Below are positions 1-8,235 of a stretch of 64,000 nt of DNA, piece after piece. The notes under the pieces are model-generated. The model did not search any database. It saw only the letters and a program-made list of their open reading frames with translations, and was not told the origin of the DNA. Source of the stretch: Candidatus Cryptobacteroides choladohippi (GTDB lineage: Bacteria; Bacteroidota; Bacteroidia; Bacteroidales; UBA932); contig JAGHSF010000043.1 in assembly GCA_018065985.1 (NCBI GenBank), forward strand, positions 1 to 64,000, written 5' to 3'. Every line of letters starts with the position of its first letter. The first letter of the stretch is position 1. The position numbers and the translations under genes are program-made.

Positions 1-1192
1 GCGCACCCACGTTGGAATGGATGTTGAACGCGAAGTCAAGCACTGAAGAACCAGCAGACAGCATCCTGAGTTCCCCGGTGGGGGTGAACACAAATATCTC
101 ACCTGAGGGCGGAGCGGGCACATCCTCAGGCTTCACATCGGCAGGATGCTCGAGGTTGTAGCGTACCGAGGTAAGCCAGCGGTCCATGGTCTGCTCATGC
201 TGGATGCCCTTGTATGCCCAGTGGGCGGCGGCACCGTTCTCGGCCTCGTCGTCCATCCTGTGCGTGCGTATCTGCACCTCGAGGGACTTTCCCCTCTTGT
301 CGGCAACCGTGATGTGAAGGCTCTCGTAGCCGTTGGGCTTGGGGTTGGTGAGCCAGTCGCGAAGGCGCTTCAGATCAGGCACATACTCCTGGGTCACATA
401 GGAGTAGACCTTCCAGCAGAGGTCCTTCTCTATCTTTGGATCGGGCTCGCAGTCGATGATGAAACGGATGGCGAACACGTCGAACACGCCCTCGAAAGGC
501 ACGTTCTGCACCTTCATCTTGCGATAGATGGAGTAGGCGCTCTTTGTGCGGACCTTGAGTTTGTATTTGATGCCTTCATTGTCCAGAGTCTTCTTCAACG
601 GCTCGATGAAATCCATGGTAAGCCGCTCGCGGTCCTTCTCTGTGGCCTTCAGCTTGCCGGTGATATGCTTGTATATCTGAGGCTCGGCATAGCGGAGATA
701 GATATCCTCCATCTCATGCTTGATATTGTACAGGCCAAGCTGATGGGCCAGAGGGATATAAAGCATGAGGGTCTCGAGAAGCTTCTGGTCCCTGGAATTC
801 CTGGGGAAGATGGAAAGGGAGCGCATGACCTCGAGGCGGTCCGCAATCTTGATCACGGTAACACGGGGATCAGTCGAGTACTGGACTATGAGACGCTTGT
901 AGTTCTCGGCTTCGAGGCGGGTATCCTTGGGCTTGATCGTCGATATCTTGTTGAGACCGTCGACGATGGTGAGGACGTCGTCAGGAAAGATGCTGACATC
1001 CACATCGGCATGGATGCGCGTAGCCTCATGGAGATAAACCGCAGCCACGCATTCCTCAGGAAGGCCTATCTCGTCTGAAACGATGCGCGCCACCCCGTCG
1101 GGATGCTGGATGAACGGTGTGCCGTCGTAGCGGAGTTCATCCCTGAGAGTCTGTGCGGCCAGTTGTCTGGCCCTGTTTACCATATCTTCCAT
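1..1192 (-). CDS. RelA/SpoT family (p)ppGpp synthetase with a degenerate hydrolase domain (partial, 3' end off the window)
   Basis: Translation of the minus strand from ATG at 1192 stays open to the window edge (397 codons). The N-terminal part resembles the HD hydrolase domain of Rel/SpoT, with the first conserved His in FIQHPDGVARI. The HD motif reads LHEATRIH (about residues 54-61) where the family has LHD followed by an acidic pair, so hydrolysis is probably lost. The synthetase domain looks intact: RTKSAYSIYRKM, PKPNGYESLH and EVQIRT are all present. The segment before the PKPNGY motif reads RLRD, closer to the RxKD than to the ExDD type. A TGS-like start follows (EIFVFTPTGELRML). It is the last visible gene of the rpsA-rnz-GH73-mltG unit, 20 bases after the mltG stop. 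The likely role is alarmone synthesis during the stringent response. An in-frame ATG at 1183 is an alternative start. Confidence 0.9.
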   Translation of the reverse strand, partial: MEDMVNRARQLAAQTLRDELRYDGTPFIQHPDGVARIVSDEIGLPEECVAAVYLHEATRIHADVDVSIFPDDVLTIVDGLNKISTIKPKDTRLEAENYKRLIVQYSTDPRVTVIKIADRLEVMRSLSIFPRNSRDQKLLETLMLYIPLAHQLGLYNIKHEMEDIYLRYAEPQIYKHITGKLKATEKDRERLTMDFIEPLKKTLDNEGIKYKLKVRTKSAYSIYRKMKVQNVPFEGVFDVFAIRFIIDCEPDPKIEKDLCWKVYSYVTQEYVPDLKRLRDWLTNPKPNGYESLHITVADKRGKSLEVQIRTHRMDDEAENGAAAHWAYKGIQHEQTMDRWLTSVRYNLEHPADVKPEDVPAPPSGEIFVFTPTGELRMLSAGSSVLDFAFNIHSNVGA

Positions 1193-1212
1193 ATCTGAAA
1201 AGTAACGCTTTT

Positions 1213-2256
1213 CTACTTCTTCTTTGCAGCGGCCCTGCGGTTCAGCTCGGCCCTGAAAGCATTTGCATTCGCATTGTGCTCTGCAAGGGTACGGGCGAAA
1301 TCGTGCGTGCCGTCAAATGCTGCGCTGGCGCAGAAATACATGTTGCCGTCGCCCCAGGTGCCACCGAAATCAGGGTTGAGCACGGCCTCGAGACAGGCGC
1401 GCGTGGGGACGCAGATGGGCCCGGGAGGCAAGCCGTTGTGCCTGTATGTATTGTACAGCGAATCCACTTCGAGATGGCGGTTCAGCACGCGGTTCAGCTT
1501 GTAGTCGAAGCAGTATGCCACGGTAGGGTCGGCCTGCAGAGGCCAGCCGCATTTCAGGCGGTTCAGATACACTCCTGCAATCCGGGGCATCTCCGGTTCG
1601 TAGTTGGTTTCCCCTTTCACTATGGATGCAAGTATGGAAACCTGCTCCCTGCTCATCGACAGCTTCTTCGCCTTGGCGATGTTTTCCTCAGTCCAGAATG
1701 CGTCGTAAGCGTCTTTCTGCCTGTCGAGTATCTCCTCCATGGAGGCGGTCCAGAAGATGTCATAGGTGTCAGGCATGAGCAGCGAGAATACGTTCTTCGG
1801 GGTGAAGCCGTACTTTGCCAGAAGTTCCTTGTCGTCGAGGGCGGCGCGCACGGTGGCTGAGTCGAGCAGCATCTGGCTTGCGATCTTTGCCGCGATGTTG
1901 CCCTTGAGTCTGAGATTCCCGGAAAGGGTAAGCTTGACTGGAGTCTGCCATGCGTTGTTGAACATGCGGGCGACATATACGCTGGAATTGCCTGCGCTGA
2001 TGGTATAGTGGCCGGGCTTGAGATATCTGGCCACTTCCTTGGCCTTGAAGCTGCGCTCGAGGCTCTTCTCGCTTATGAGGCCCGTCTTCTCGGCAATGAG
2101 GCTTCGGAGTTCGGCCTCCCCCATGCCGGGAGTGACATACAGTTCCGCGCCCGTCGAGAAGTTCGAGAGCTTGTTGTCACGCAGCCAGTTCCAGCACAGG
2201 GCCGTGCCCAATGCCAGAATCAACAGCACCGATGCCACTGAAACGAGTCTTTTCAT
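1213..2256 (-). CDS. mltG: Endolytic murein transglycosylase MltG (YceG-like)
   Basis: The 347-residue protein starts with a short cytoplasmic tip and one transmembrane segment (residues about 4-23), then a periplasmic YceG domain. The motif SIVKGETNYE places the catalytic glutamate at residue 216, close to Glu218 of Escherichia coli MltG, followed by the family signature RIAGVYLNRL and the LQADPTVAY stretch. The enzyme cuts nascent glycan strands inside the inner-membrane face of the wall and helps set strand length. Its ATG overlaps the stop of the upstream GH73 gene by four bases, so the two wall-cleaving enzymes are probably translationally coupled. The tail is lysine-rich (AAAKKK). Confidence 0.95.
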   Translation of the reverse strand: MKRLVSVASVLLILALGTALCWNWLRDNKLSNFSTGAELYVTPGMGEAELRSLIAEKTGLISEKSLERSFKAKEVARYLKPGHYTISAGNSSVYVARMFNNAWQTPVKLTLSGNLRLKGNIAAKIASQMLLDSATVRAALDDKELLAKYGFTPKNVFSLLMPDTYDIFWTASMEEILDRQKDAYDAFWTEENIAKAKKLSMSREQVSILASIVKGETNYEPEMPRIAGVYLNRLKCGWPLQADPTVAYCFDYKLNRVLNRHLEVDSLYNTYRHNGLPPGPICVPTRACLEAVLNPDFGGTWGDGNMYFCASAAFDGTHDFARTLAEHNANANAFRAELNRRAAAKKK

Positions 2257-3233
2257 TTGCGGAGAAGGATGGTGTCACCCTCAAGAGGAACATAGGTGGA
2301 ACTGAACTTGTTGATCTTGCGGAGGGCGGATTCCTTGACGGCGTACTTCTGGGCAATCTCGCGGAGGGTTGTCCTTTCGTCAGGCCCGACTATGTACTTG
2401 TCCAGGCCCTGGGGAGCCTGAGACTTCTTGGGCTGCAGATAAACGACGGTACCGGGGTCGAGACGGGTATCCTGCCTGAGGTCATTGAACTTGAGGATCT
2501 CCTTTCTGAACAGGCCCCGGCTGAGGGCGATGGACTCGTAGGTCTCGCCTTCCATGGCATACACGAAAGGAACGCCGTTGAATTCATACACAGGGCGTGT
2601 GATGGGGAAACTGAACTCTTCCTTGTAGTTTGAGTCCATAAGATGGGGCTTCTCCATCTCATGCGGAGACTTCGGCACCTTCACGGTCCTTGAGGCCTTG
2701 GCAGTCCTGGACTTGCGCTCAGACCTGTCAGGCATGCCATGGTCATAGTCATCGAGTTTGAATTTCTCGATAAGCTGGATGAGCTTCACGGCATACGCGG
2801 GATCGGTGGCGTATCCTGCCGATTTCAAGCCTCTTGCCCACCCCTTGTAGTCCGTGGGTTCAAGATCGAAGAGAGAGGCGTATCTTGCCTGGTAGCGCAG
2901 GAAGTCGGAATGATCCTTGAACGATTCCTCAGCGCTGGAGTATACACGGAAGCACTCCTCTTTCCTGTTGTCGTCATAATAAGTCTTGGAGCCTTTCCAA
3001 TTTGAATGGCACTTGATTCCGAAGTGATTGTTGAACTTGCTGGCAAGTTCGGACTTGCCATATTGAGACTCCAGCAGGCCCTGCGCAAGCGTGATGCTGG
3101 CAGGCACGCCGGTACGTTCCATCTCAGAGATGGCCAAGGGGGCATATTTGTCTATATACTTCTGCTCGGGAGTCACGTCAGTGGCAGAAAAGGCAAATAA
3201 CAGCCCAAGTAATAATGCTGCTATAGTTTTCAC
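2253..3233 (-). CDS. GH73-type N-acetylglucosaminidase with LysM repeats
   Basis: This 326-residue protein has a signal peptide (residues 1 to about 17, ending FAFSA). A GH73/FlgJ-like glucosaminidase domain follows at about 25-165, recognisable from SITLAQGLLESQYGKS with its catalytic-type glutamate, FNNHFGIKC and YATDPAYAVKLIQLI. A basic linker leads to two LysM-like modules at the C-terminus (about 215-265 and 275-325; the last contains TLREIAQKYAV). It should hydrolyse peptidoglycan in the periplasm and hold on to it through LysM. The best start is GTG at 3233: the signal peptide begins there, no ATG lies between it and the upstream rnz stop at 3246, and the next possible starts would destroy the signal peptide. 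Confidence 0.88.
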   Translation of the reverse strand: MKTIAALLLGLLFAFSATDVTPEQKYIDKYAPLAISEMERTGVPASITLAQGLLESQYGKSELASKFNNHFGIKCHSNWKGSKTYYDDNRKEECFRVYSSAEESFKDHSDFLRYQARYASLFDLEPTDYKGWARGLKSAGYATDPAYAVKLIQLIEKFKLDDYDHGMPDRSERKSRTAKASRTVKVPKSPHEMEKPHLMDSNYKEEFSFPITRPVYEFNGVPFVYAMEGETYESIALSRGLFRKEILKFNDLRQDTRLDPGTVVYLQPKKSQAPQGLDKYIVGPDERTTLREIAQKYAVKESALRKINKFSSTYVPLEGDTILLRK

Positions 3234-3245
3234 GACACTAATATA

Positions 3246-4049
3246 CTAAATATTGAACACATCACCATCCCGAGCCGCCACCGTATCCTTGAAAATGGCG
3301 GTGCACTCGGCAAGATATGCTTCAAAGTCGACTATTCTTGAACTGTAGTGGCCTACAATGAGGCGTCCCGCGCCTGCCTCCAGCGCACAGCGTGCTGCCT
3401 GAACGGTGGTGGAATGGAAGCGGGAATTGGCCTTGTCCGCCATTTCATCCTGATAGGTCGCCTCATGGTAGAGGCAGCTCACACCCCTAACCCACTCAGG
3501 CAAGGCCTGGAAGGGCATGGTATCGGAGCAGTAGGCATATGACTTGGCCTTGTATTCGGGATTTTCGAGCATATGACGCTGCGTTACAATCTCGTCGAAG
3601 CGGAAACCGTAGCAGTCGATCTTGTGCTTGAGGGGAAAGGCCTTGACCGTAATCCACTTGCTTGTGTGGACAAGTTCGGGTTCCTTCCCTGTGAGAGGAT
3701 GATAGACGATGTCGAAGTTCGTCCCCTCTCCGAAGTAGTTTCCATAGAAGTTGAGGATGTTTCCAAGAGGTTGAGGGCCGTAGATGTCGAGCTTCCCGGT
3801 GCGGCCGTACATGGCCATCGAATTCAGGAGGCCGAAGAGGCCGAAAAGATGATCGCCATGAGTGTGGGAGATGAAGATGGCCTCCACCTTGAGAAATGAC
3901 AGATGAGCCTTGCGCATGGCCTTCTGTGTGCCCTCGCCGCAATCAATAAGGAACAAGCGCCCATTGACTGTAAGCATCTGGGCGCTTGGGTTCCTATCAG
4001 AAATGGGCATGGCCGAAGCCGTGCCCATTGTAGTAAGAGTTAAATTCAT
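3246..4049 (-). CDS. rnz: Ribonuclease Z, short form
   Basis: A metallo-beta-lactamase-fold protein of 267 residues that processes the 3' end of tRNA precursors. The zinc motif HTHGDHLFGL is present, with SDT and HEATYQDEM further on, a HSTTVQAA segment and a final IVGHYSSR. Compared with the usual length of about 300 residues, it is short. Between GFRFDEIV and YAYCSDT only about 15 residues remain, where Bacteroides and Bacillus homologues carry roughly 50, including the long loop with the KxG and PP(R/K)K segments. No frameshift is visible: the frame is clean from ATG to TAG. It lies 9 bases after the rpsA stop and is read in the same direction. Confidence 0.9.
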   Translation of the reverse strand: MNLTLTTMGTASAMPISDRNPSAQMLTVNGRLFLIDCGEGTQKAMRKAHLSFLKVEAIFISHTHGDHLFGLFGLLNSMAMYGRTGKLDIYGPQPLGNILNFYGNYFGEGTNFDIVYHPLTGKEPELVHTSKWITVKAFPLKHKIDCYGFRFDEIVTQRHMLENPEYKAKSYAYCSDTMPFQALPEWVRGVSCLYHEATYQDEMADKANSRFHSTTVQAARCALEAGAGRLIVGHYSSRIVDFEAYLAECTAIFKDTVAARDGDVFNI

Positions 4050-4058
4050 AAAGAATTA

Positions 4059-5876
4059 TTATTCAGCTGACTCGAGCTTTGCCTTGAGTGCTGCGAGTGC
4101 ATCGATGTCACCGAGGGTTGTCTTCTCAACATTTGAGTTGACCTTCTTGACAGCCTTCTTGGTGTTCTCTGCCTCTGCTGCTGCAGCCTTCTCCTTGACC
4201 TCAGCGTAGGTGCGGAGGTGGCTTACGAGGATACGGCGGGTAGAGCGGCGGAGCTCGACAACCTTGAACTCGAGTTCCTCACCTGCAACAGCCTGCTTGC
4301 CGTCTTCCTTGACAAGCTCGCGGTTGAATGCGAAGCCTTCGGTCTCACCATCGAGGGTGATGTTGGCGCCCTTGTCGGTTGTAGAGGCAACTACACCCTT
4401 TACGGTGCTGCCTACAGGGAACTTGGCCTCGATCTCATCCCAAGGGTTGGGAGTGAGCTGCTTGTGACCAAGGCTGAGCTTGTGGTTTGCCTCGTCGAAG
4501 TCGAGAATCTGAACGTCGATGATGTCACCTGCAGAAACAACCTCTGAAGGATGCTTGATCTTGTTCCAGCTGAGATCTGAGATATGTACGAGACCCTCAA
4601 CACCGTCCTCAAGCTCTGCGAATACGCCGAAGTTGGTGGTGTTGCGAACGGTAGCCTTGTGCTGGCTTCCTACAGGGTACTTGTCGCGGATGTTCTCCCA
4701 AGGATTCTCGGTGAGCTGCTTGAGACCAAGGCTGATCTTGCGTGCCTCGCGGTCGATAGCAAGAATCTGTGCGTCAACTACGTCACCTACCTTAAGGAAC
4801 TCCTGTGCGCTGTGGAGACGGGGGCTCCAAGACATCTCTGAAACGTGAACGAGACCTTCAACACCGGGCTCGATCTCGATGAATGCACCGTAGTCAGCGA
4901 TGAGGATGACCTTACCGGTAACCTTGTCACCGACCTTGAGGTTCTCGTCGAGCTTCTCCCAAGGATGAGGAGTGAGCTGCTTGAGACCGAGAGCGATGCG
5001 CTTCTGCTGCTCGTTGAAGTCGAGGACAACGACCTTGATCTGCTGGTCGAGTGAAACAACCTCCTCAGGGTGGTTGATGCGGCCCCAGCTGAGGTCAGTG
5101 ATATGGATGAGACCGTCAACACCACCGAGGTCAACGAATACACCGTAGTTGGTGATATTCTTGACAACACCCTCGAGGATCTGTCCCTTCTCAAGCTTGC
5201 CGATAAGCTCAGCGCGCTTAGCCTCCTGCTCAGCCTCGAGCAGTGCCTTGTGAGAAACGACTACGTTGCGGAACTCCTGATTGATCTTGACGATCTTGAA
5301 ATCGATTGTCTGGTTTACGAACTGATCGTAGTCACGGATGGGCTTGATGTCGATCTGTGAACCGGGGAGGAATGCCTCGATACCGAATACATCCACGATC
5401 ATACCGCCCTTTGTGCGGGTCTTGACGAAGCCCTTGACGATCTCGTCCTTCTCGAATGCCTCGTTGACTCTATCCCAAGACTTGAGGGCGCGTGCCTTGC
5501 GGTGGCTGAGCACCAGCTGGCCCTTCTTGTCCTCTGCGTTCTCGACGAACACCTCAACCTTGTCACCAACCTTGAGGTCGGGATCGTAACGGAACTCTGA
5601 TACGGGGATTGCGCCCTCGCTCTTTCCTCCGATGGTAACGACCACCTCACGTTTGTTGACTGATACGACTTCACCTTCGGCAACCTCATTCTCAACAACC
5701 TTTGAGAGAGTCTTGTCGTAAGCGGCCTGGATCTCTGACTTGTCAGCACCGTAGATGTCGCCACCCTCGAATGCATCCCAGTCGAAGTCCTTGGGGTCAA
5801 TCGATGCGTTGAGCACAGTTGACTTCCTGGTTTCTTTTTCCTCTGTCTGAGGAACTCCATTGATAATTTCTTCCAT
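4059..5876 (-). CDS. rpsA: 30S ribosomal protein S1
   Basis: A 605-residue protein with six S1 RNA-binding repeats. The first two are diverged (EGAIPVSEF, IEAFLPGSQ). Repeats 3 to 5 are canonical (GVDGLIHITDLSW, GVEGLVHVSEMSW, GVEGLVHISDLSW). The sixth is degenerate (TEGFAFNREL). It tethers mRNA to the small subunit. The frame could be extended 27 codons upstream, but the ATG at 5876 (MEEIINGVPQ) matches the usual Bacteroidota N-terminus, and the extension would run into the promoter region. The gene has its own -7 box at 5955-5962 and a leader of about 70 bases with a hairpin, a likely site for the autoregulation known for S1. It leads the unit that continues to rnz, GH73, mltG and rel. Confidence 0.96.
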   Translation of the reverse strand: MEEIINGVPQTEEKETRKSTVLNASIDPKDFDWDAFEGGDIYGADKSEIQAAYDKTLSKVVENEVAEGEVVSVNKREVVVTIGGKSEGAIPVSEFRYDPDLKVGDKVEVFVENAEDKKGQLVLSHRKARALKSWDRVNEAFEKDEIVKGFVKTRTKGGMIVDVFGIEAFLPGSQIDIKPIRDYDQFVNQTIDFKIVKINQEFRNVVVSHKALLEAEQEAKRAELIGKLEKGQILEGVVKNITNYGVFVDLGGVDGLIHITDLSWGRINHPEEVVSLDQQIKVVVLDFNEQQKRIALGLKQLTPHPWEKLDENLKVGDKVTGKVILIADYGAFIEIEPGVEGLVHVSEMSWSPRLHSAQEFLKVGDVVDAQILAIDREARKISLGLKQLTENPWENIRDKYPVGSQHKATVRNTTNFGVFAELEDGVEGLVHISDLSWNKIKHPSEVVSAGDIIDVQILDFDEANHKLSLGHKQLTPNPWDEIEAKFPVGSTVKGVVASTTDKGANITLDGETEGFAFNRELVKEDGKQAVAGEELEFKVVELRRSTRRILVSHLRTYAEVKEKAAAAEAENTKKAVKKVNSNVEKTTLGDIDALAALKAKLESAE

Positions 5877-5924
5877 GTTTGATAAATAGAACAAACTAGT
5901 AGTTAAACAATATGTTTTGAACTC

Positions 5925-5944
5925 TGGTGGCACAAAGTCCACCA
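5925..5944 (-). promoter_or_regulatory. Hairpin in the rpsA 5' leader
   Basis: The arms TGGTGG and CCACCA (5925-5930 and 5939-5944) enclose an 8-base loop in the predicted rpsA leader, about 50 bases before the start codon. S1 is known to repress its own translation in other bacteria; that this hairpin takes part is inference. Confidence 0.4.
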
Positions 5945-5954
5945 AAAGAGCGCG

Positions 5955-5962
5955 CAAATATA
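5955..5962 (-). promoter_or_regulatory. -7 promoter box for rpsA
   Basis: TATATTTG on the minus strand matches the Bacteroidota -7 consensus TAnnTTTG. Transcription would start about 70 bases before the rpsA ATG. The box directly follows the T-run that ends the upstream recR-GH20 unit. Confidence 0.7.
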
Positions 5963-5964
5963 GT

Positions 5965-5993
5965 AAAAAAAACTGAGAATCAAATATTTGATT
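5965..5993 (-). terminator. Rho-independent terminator after the GH20 gene
   Basis: On the minus strand a perfect 16-base palindrome, AATCAAATATTTGATT (5978-5993, overlapping the GH20 stop codon), is followed by a run of eight T (5972-5965). The stem is AT-rich and therefore weak. Confidence 0.5.
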
Positions 5994-7477
5994 TAATCAA
6001 CTGCGGGATCGCGGAATGCATAATCGGCATACTTGTACCCGTTCTCCTCATAAATCGGGAGAAGAGCCTTGCGGACGCGTTCCACAAACTCGGGATAGCT
6101 GGTACGGCGTGACTGTCCCCAGGCAATCTCGGCAGTTGCGGCCATGCGGGGCATAACCCTCTCCTGAACACGGTCGAAGCTCTCGAGATACTCTGTCCAG
6201 AGATTGGCCTGGATACCCTTTATGTAAGGCTTGGACTCTTCGTCGAGGTCCTCGTAGGGGTTGAACGAATATACACGCTCGAGGTTGAGATAGCCACCGA
6301 TGCCGATGCCTTCGCCGTTCGCCTCAGGGTCGCCGGTCTGGAAATAGTCGAAGTAGAAGTAGCTGTTGGGAGTCATGACCACCTCGTTGCCCATCTTGGC
6401 TGCAGCCTTTCCTCCTTCGGGACCGCGCCAGCTCATCACCATGGCAGTCTTTGTCACGCCGCCCTCGAGGATCTCATCCCAGCCGAGGATCCTGCGGCCC
6501 TTGGTTGCAAGGTACTTCTCGATCTCGCTGTTGATGTAGCTCTGAAGCTGGGCCTCCTCGGTGAATCCGAGTTCCTTCATCTTGGCCTGGCACTTGGGGC
6601 ATGCCTTCCAGCGGTCACGGGGAGCCTCGTCGCCTCCGATGTGGATTATCTCAGAGGGGAATATGTCGCAGATCTCGTCGAGCACGTCCTTGAGGAACTC
6701 CAGGGTCTTGGGATTGCCTGCACAGAGGATGTCGGGGAACACGCCCCATCTGCCCTCCACCTCATAGGGGCCGCCGGTACAGCCGAGCTCGGGATATGCC
6801 GCCAGTACGCCAAGCGCGTGGCCGGGCATCTCAATCTCGGGGATGACCGTGATATGGCGCTCGGCAGCGTATGCAACGACCTCGCGCATCTCGTCCTGGG
6901 TATAGTAGCCACCGTAAGGAGTGCCGTCGAACTTGTTGCTGCTGCCAAGGTGTCCGACAAGGGTCTCCTTGCGTACCGAGCCGACCTCGGTGAGGCGGGG
7001 ATACTTCTTGATCTCGGCGCGCCAGCCCTGGTCCTCGGTAAGATGCCAGTGGAAGGTGTTGAACTTGTGCAGGGCCATGATGTCGATGTACTCTTTCACC
7101 TCGTCGACGCTGAAGAAGTGACGGCAGCAGTCGAGATGCATGCCGCGGTATGCGAACTCGGGTGCGTCGGATATCCTGATGTCAGGGGCCTGGCCGCCGA
7201 ACTGGCTGCGGATCTGTGCGAGGGTCTGCTCACCGTAGAATATGCCGGCATCGCTGCCGCCCTTGATGGTGGCCTTGCCCTTCTTTATGACGAGGGTGTA
7301 TGCCTCGGGCTGGAGAGACTCGTCGATGGAAGTCACGAATGTGTTGCAAGGCTTGAGCCCTCCCTTGACCTCGATGCTTTCAGGCTGGGGAACGATGCTG
7401 ACCGTGATGTCGGTCGCAGAATTTGTGCAGGCAGCCAGGAACATAACCGCTGCCGCTGCTGTAAGGATGTGTTTCAT
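5993..7477 (-). CDS. GH20 beta-N-acetylhexosaminidase lipoprotein
   Basis: A 494-residue protein that starts with a lipoprotein signal peptide (MKHILTAAAAVMFLAAC, lipobox LAAC), so it sits in the outer or inner membrane facing the periplasm or cell surface. A GH20b-like N-terminal domain is followed by the catalytic barrel: YRGMHLDCCRHF, FHWHLTEDQGWR and the Asp-Glu pair in IIHIGGDEAPRDRW (substrate-assisted catalysis through the acetamido group). It should release terminal GlcNAc or GalNAc from host glycans or peptidoglycan fragments. The ATG at 7477 overlaps the recR stop by one base (TAATG), so the genes are probably coupled. An in-frame extension of 38 codons upstream lies inside recR and would bury the signal peptide. 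Confidence 0.93.
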   Translation of the reverse strand: MKHILTAAAAVMFLAACTNSATDITVSIVPQPESIEVKGGLKPCNTFVTSIDESLQPEAYTLVIKKGKATIKGGSDAGIFYGEQTLAQIRSQFGGQAPDIRISDAPEFAYRGMHLDCCRHFFSVDEVKEYIDIMALHKFNTFHWHLTEDQGWRAEIKKYPRLTEVGSVRKETLVGHLGSSNKFDGTPYGGYYTQDEMREVVAYAAERHITVIPEIEMPGHALGVLAAYPELGCTGGPYEVEGRWGVFPDILCAGNPKTLEFLKDVLDEICDIFPSEIIHIGGDEAPRDRWKACPKCQAKMKELGFTEEAQLQSYINSEIEKYLATKGRRILGWDEILEGGVTKTAMVMSWRGPEGGKAAAKMGNEVVMTPNSYFYFDYFQTGDPEANGEGIGIGGYLNLERVYSFNPYEDLDEESKPYIKGIQANLWTEYLESFDRVQERVMPRMAATAEIAWGQSRRTSYPEFVERVRKALLPIYEENGYKYADYAFRDPAVD

Positions 7478-8109
7478 TATAATGGTTTGAATGGTGTTCG
7501 CGCTGCTATCGAGCGGCCCAGGGTGAGGGAATCGGCATATTCCAGATCGTCCCCGAAGCCAAGGCCCCTGGCAAGTGTGGTGATGCGGCATGGCAAGCCG
7601 GCCAGTTGCCTGTATATGTAGAATGATGTTGTCTCCCCTTCCACGTCGCCGGGCAGGGCGAATATGATTTCAGGAGCGGCTGGAGCTTCGGCAAAGGCCC
7701 TGATGCGCTCCACCAGCTGGCGTATGGTGAGGTCGCCGGGGCCGATTCCGGCTATGGGAGAGATGATGCCGCCAAGCACATGATACACGCCACGGTACTG
7801 GCCGGTGGCCTCGATGCTCATGACATCGCGGACGTTCTCCACGACACATATCGTGCTGTGGTCGCGGCCGGCATCGGCACAGATGGAGCACTGTTCGGAA
7901 TCGGACACCATCATGCATGTATTGCAATAGTGCACATCCGTGGCAAGCCTGTCGATGGCCTGTGCAAAATGATGTATGCTCTCTGACGGCTGCCCCAGCA
8001 GATGGAGGGCGAGGCGCAAGGCGCTGCGCGAGCCGACTCCAGGCAGGGAACTGATGGCCTCAACTGCCTCTCCCAGAACTTGTGACGGATATTTTTCTGT
8101 ATTCAACAT
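7477..8109 (-). CDS. recR: Recombination protein RecR
   Basis: The 210-residue product has the RecR layout: a helix-hairpin-helix start (ISSLPGVGSRSALRLALHLL), a C4 zinc finger (CNTC and CSIC), and a Toprim domain (ICVVENVRDVMSIEATGQYRG, GDVEGETTSFYI). It acts with RecO and RecF in loading RecA at gaps. ATG 8109 is chosen over an in-frame ATG six codons upstream because the -7 box at 8117-8124 lies between them; transcription starting there could not include the upstream ATG. The leader would then be only a few bases. Confidence 0.95.
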   Translation of the reverse strand: MLNTEKYPSQVLGEAVEAISSLPGVGSRSALRLALHLLGQPSESIHHFAQAIDRLATDVHYCNTCMMVSDSEQCSICADAGRDHSTICVVENVRDVMSIEATGQYRGVYHVLGGIISPIAGIGPGDLTIRQLVERIRAFAEAPAAPEIIFALPGDVEGETTSFYIYRQLAGLPCRITTLARGLGFGDDLEYADSLTLGRSIAARTPFKPL

Positions 8110-8116
8110 CTGTATG

Positions 8117-8124
8117 CAAAGATA
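8117..8124 (-). promoter_or_regulatory. -7 promoter box for recR
   Basis: TATCTTTG on the minus strand, seven bases before the recR ATG. It is back to back with the corA box at 8145-8152, with 20 bases between them. Confidence 0.7.
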
Positions 8125-8144
8125 CAACTTTCAATTAAAATTTC

Positions 8145-8152
8145 TATATTTG
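8145..8152 (+). promoter_or_regulatory. -7 promoter box for corA
   Basis: TATATTTG on the plus strand, about 84 bases before the corA ATG at 8236, which leaves a leader of roughly 80 bases. The leader (8156-8235) contains no obvious long hairpin. Confidence 0.65.
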
Positions 8153-8235
8153 CGCGCCGGCTTCTCCGTGACGTCGGCTAACCCGTAAGTAAAACCCTTC
8201 CCACACATGTGCCGGGAACAGATTGGAAGGAAGAA

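Noticed and set aside
146..1078. A 310-codon open frame on the plus strand at the left edge
   Set aside because: It is antisense to the RelA/SpoT gene, whose motifs are unmistakable on the minus strand.
5877..5957. A 27-codon N-terminal extension of rpsA
   Set aside because: It overlaps the leader and promoter box, and the extra residues do not look like S1.
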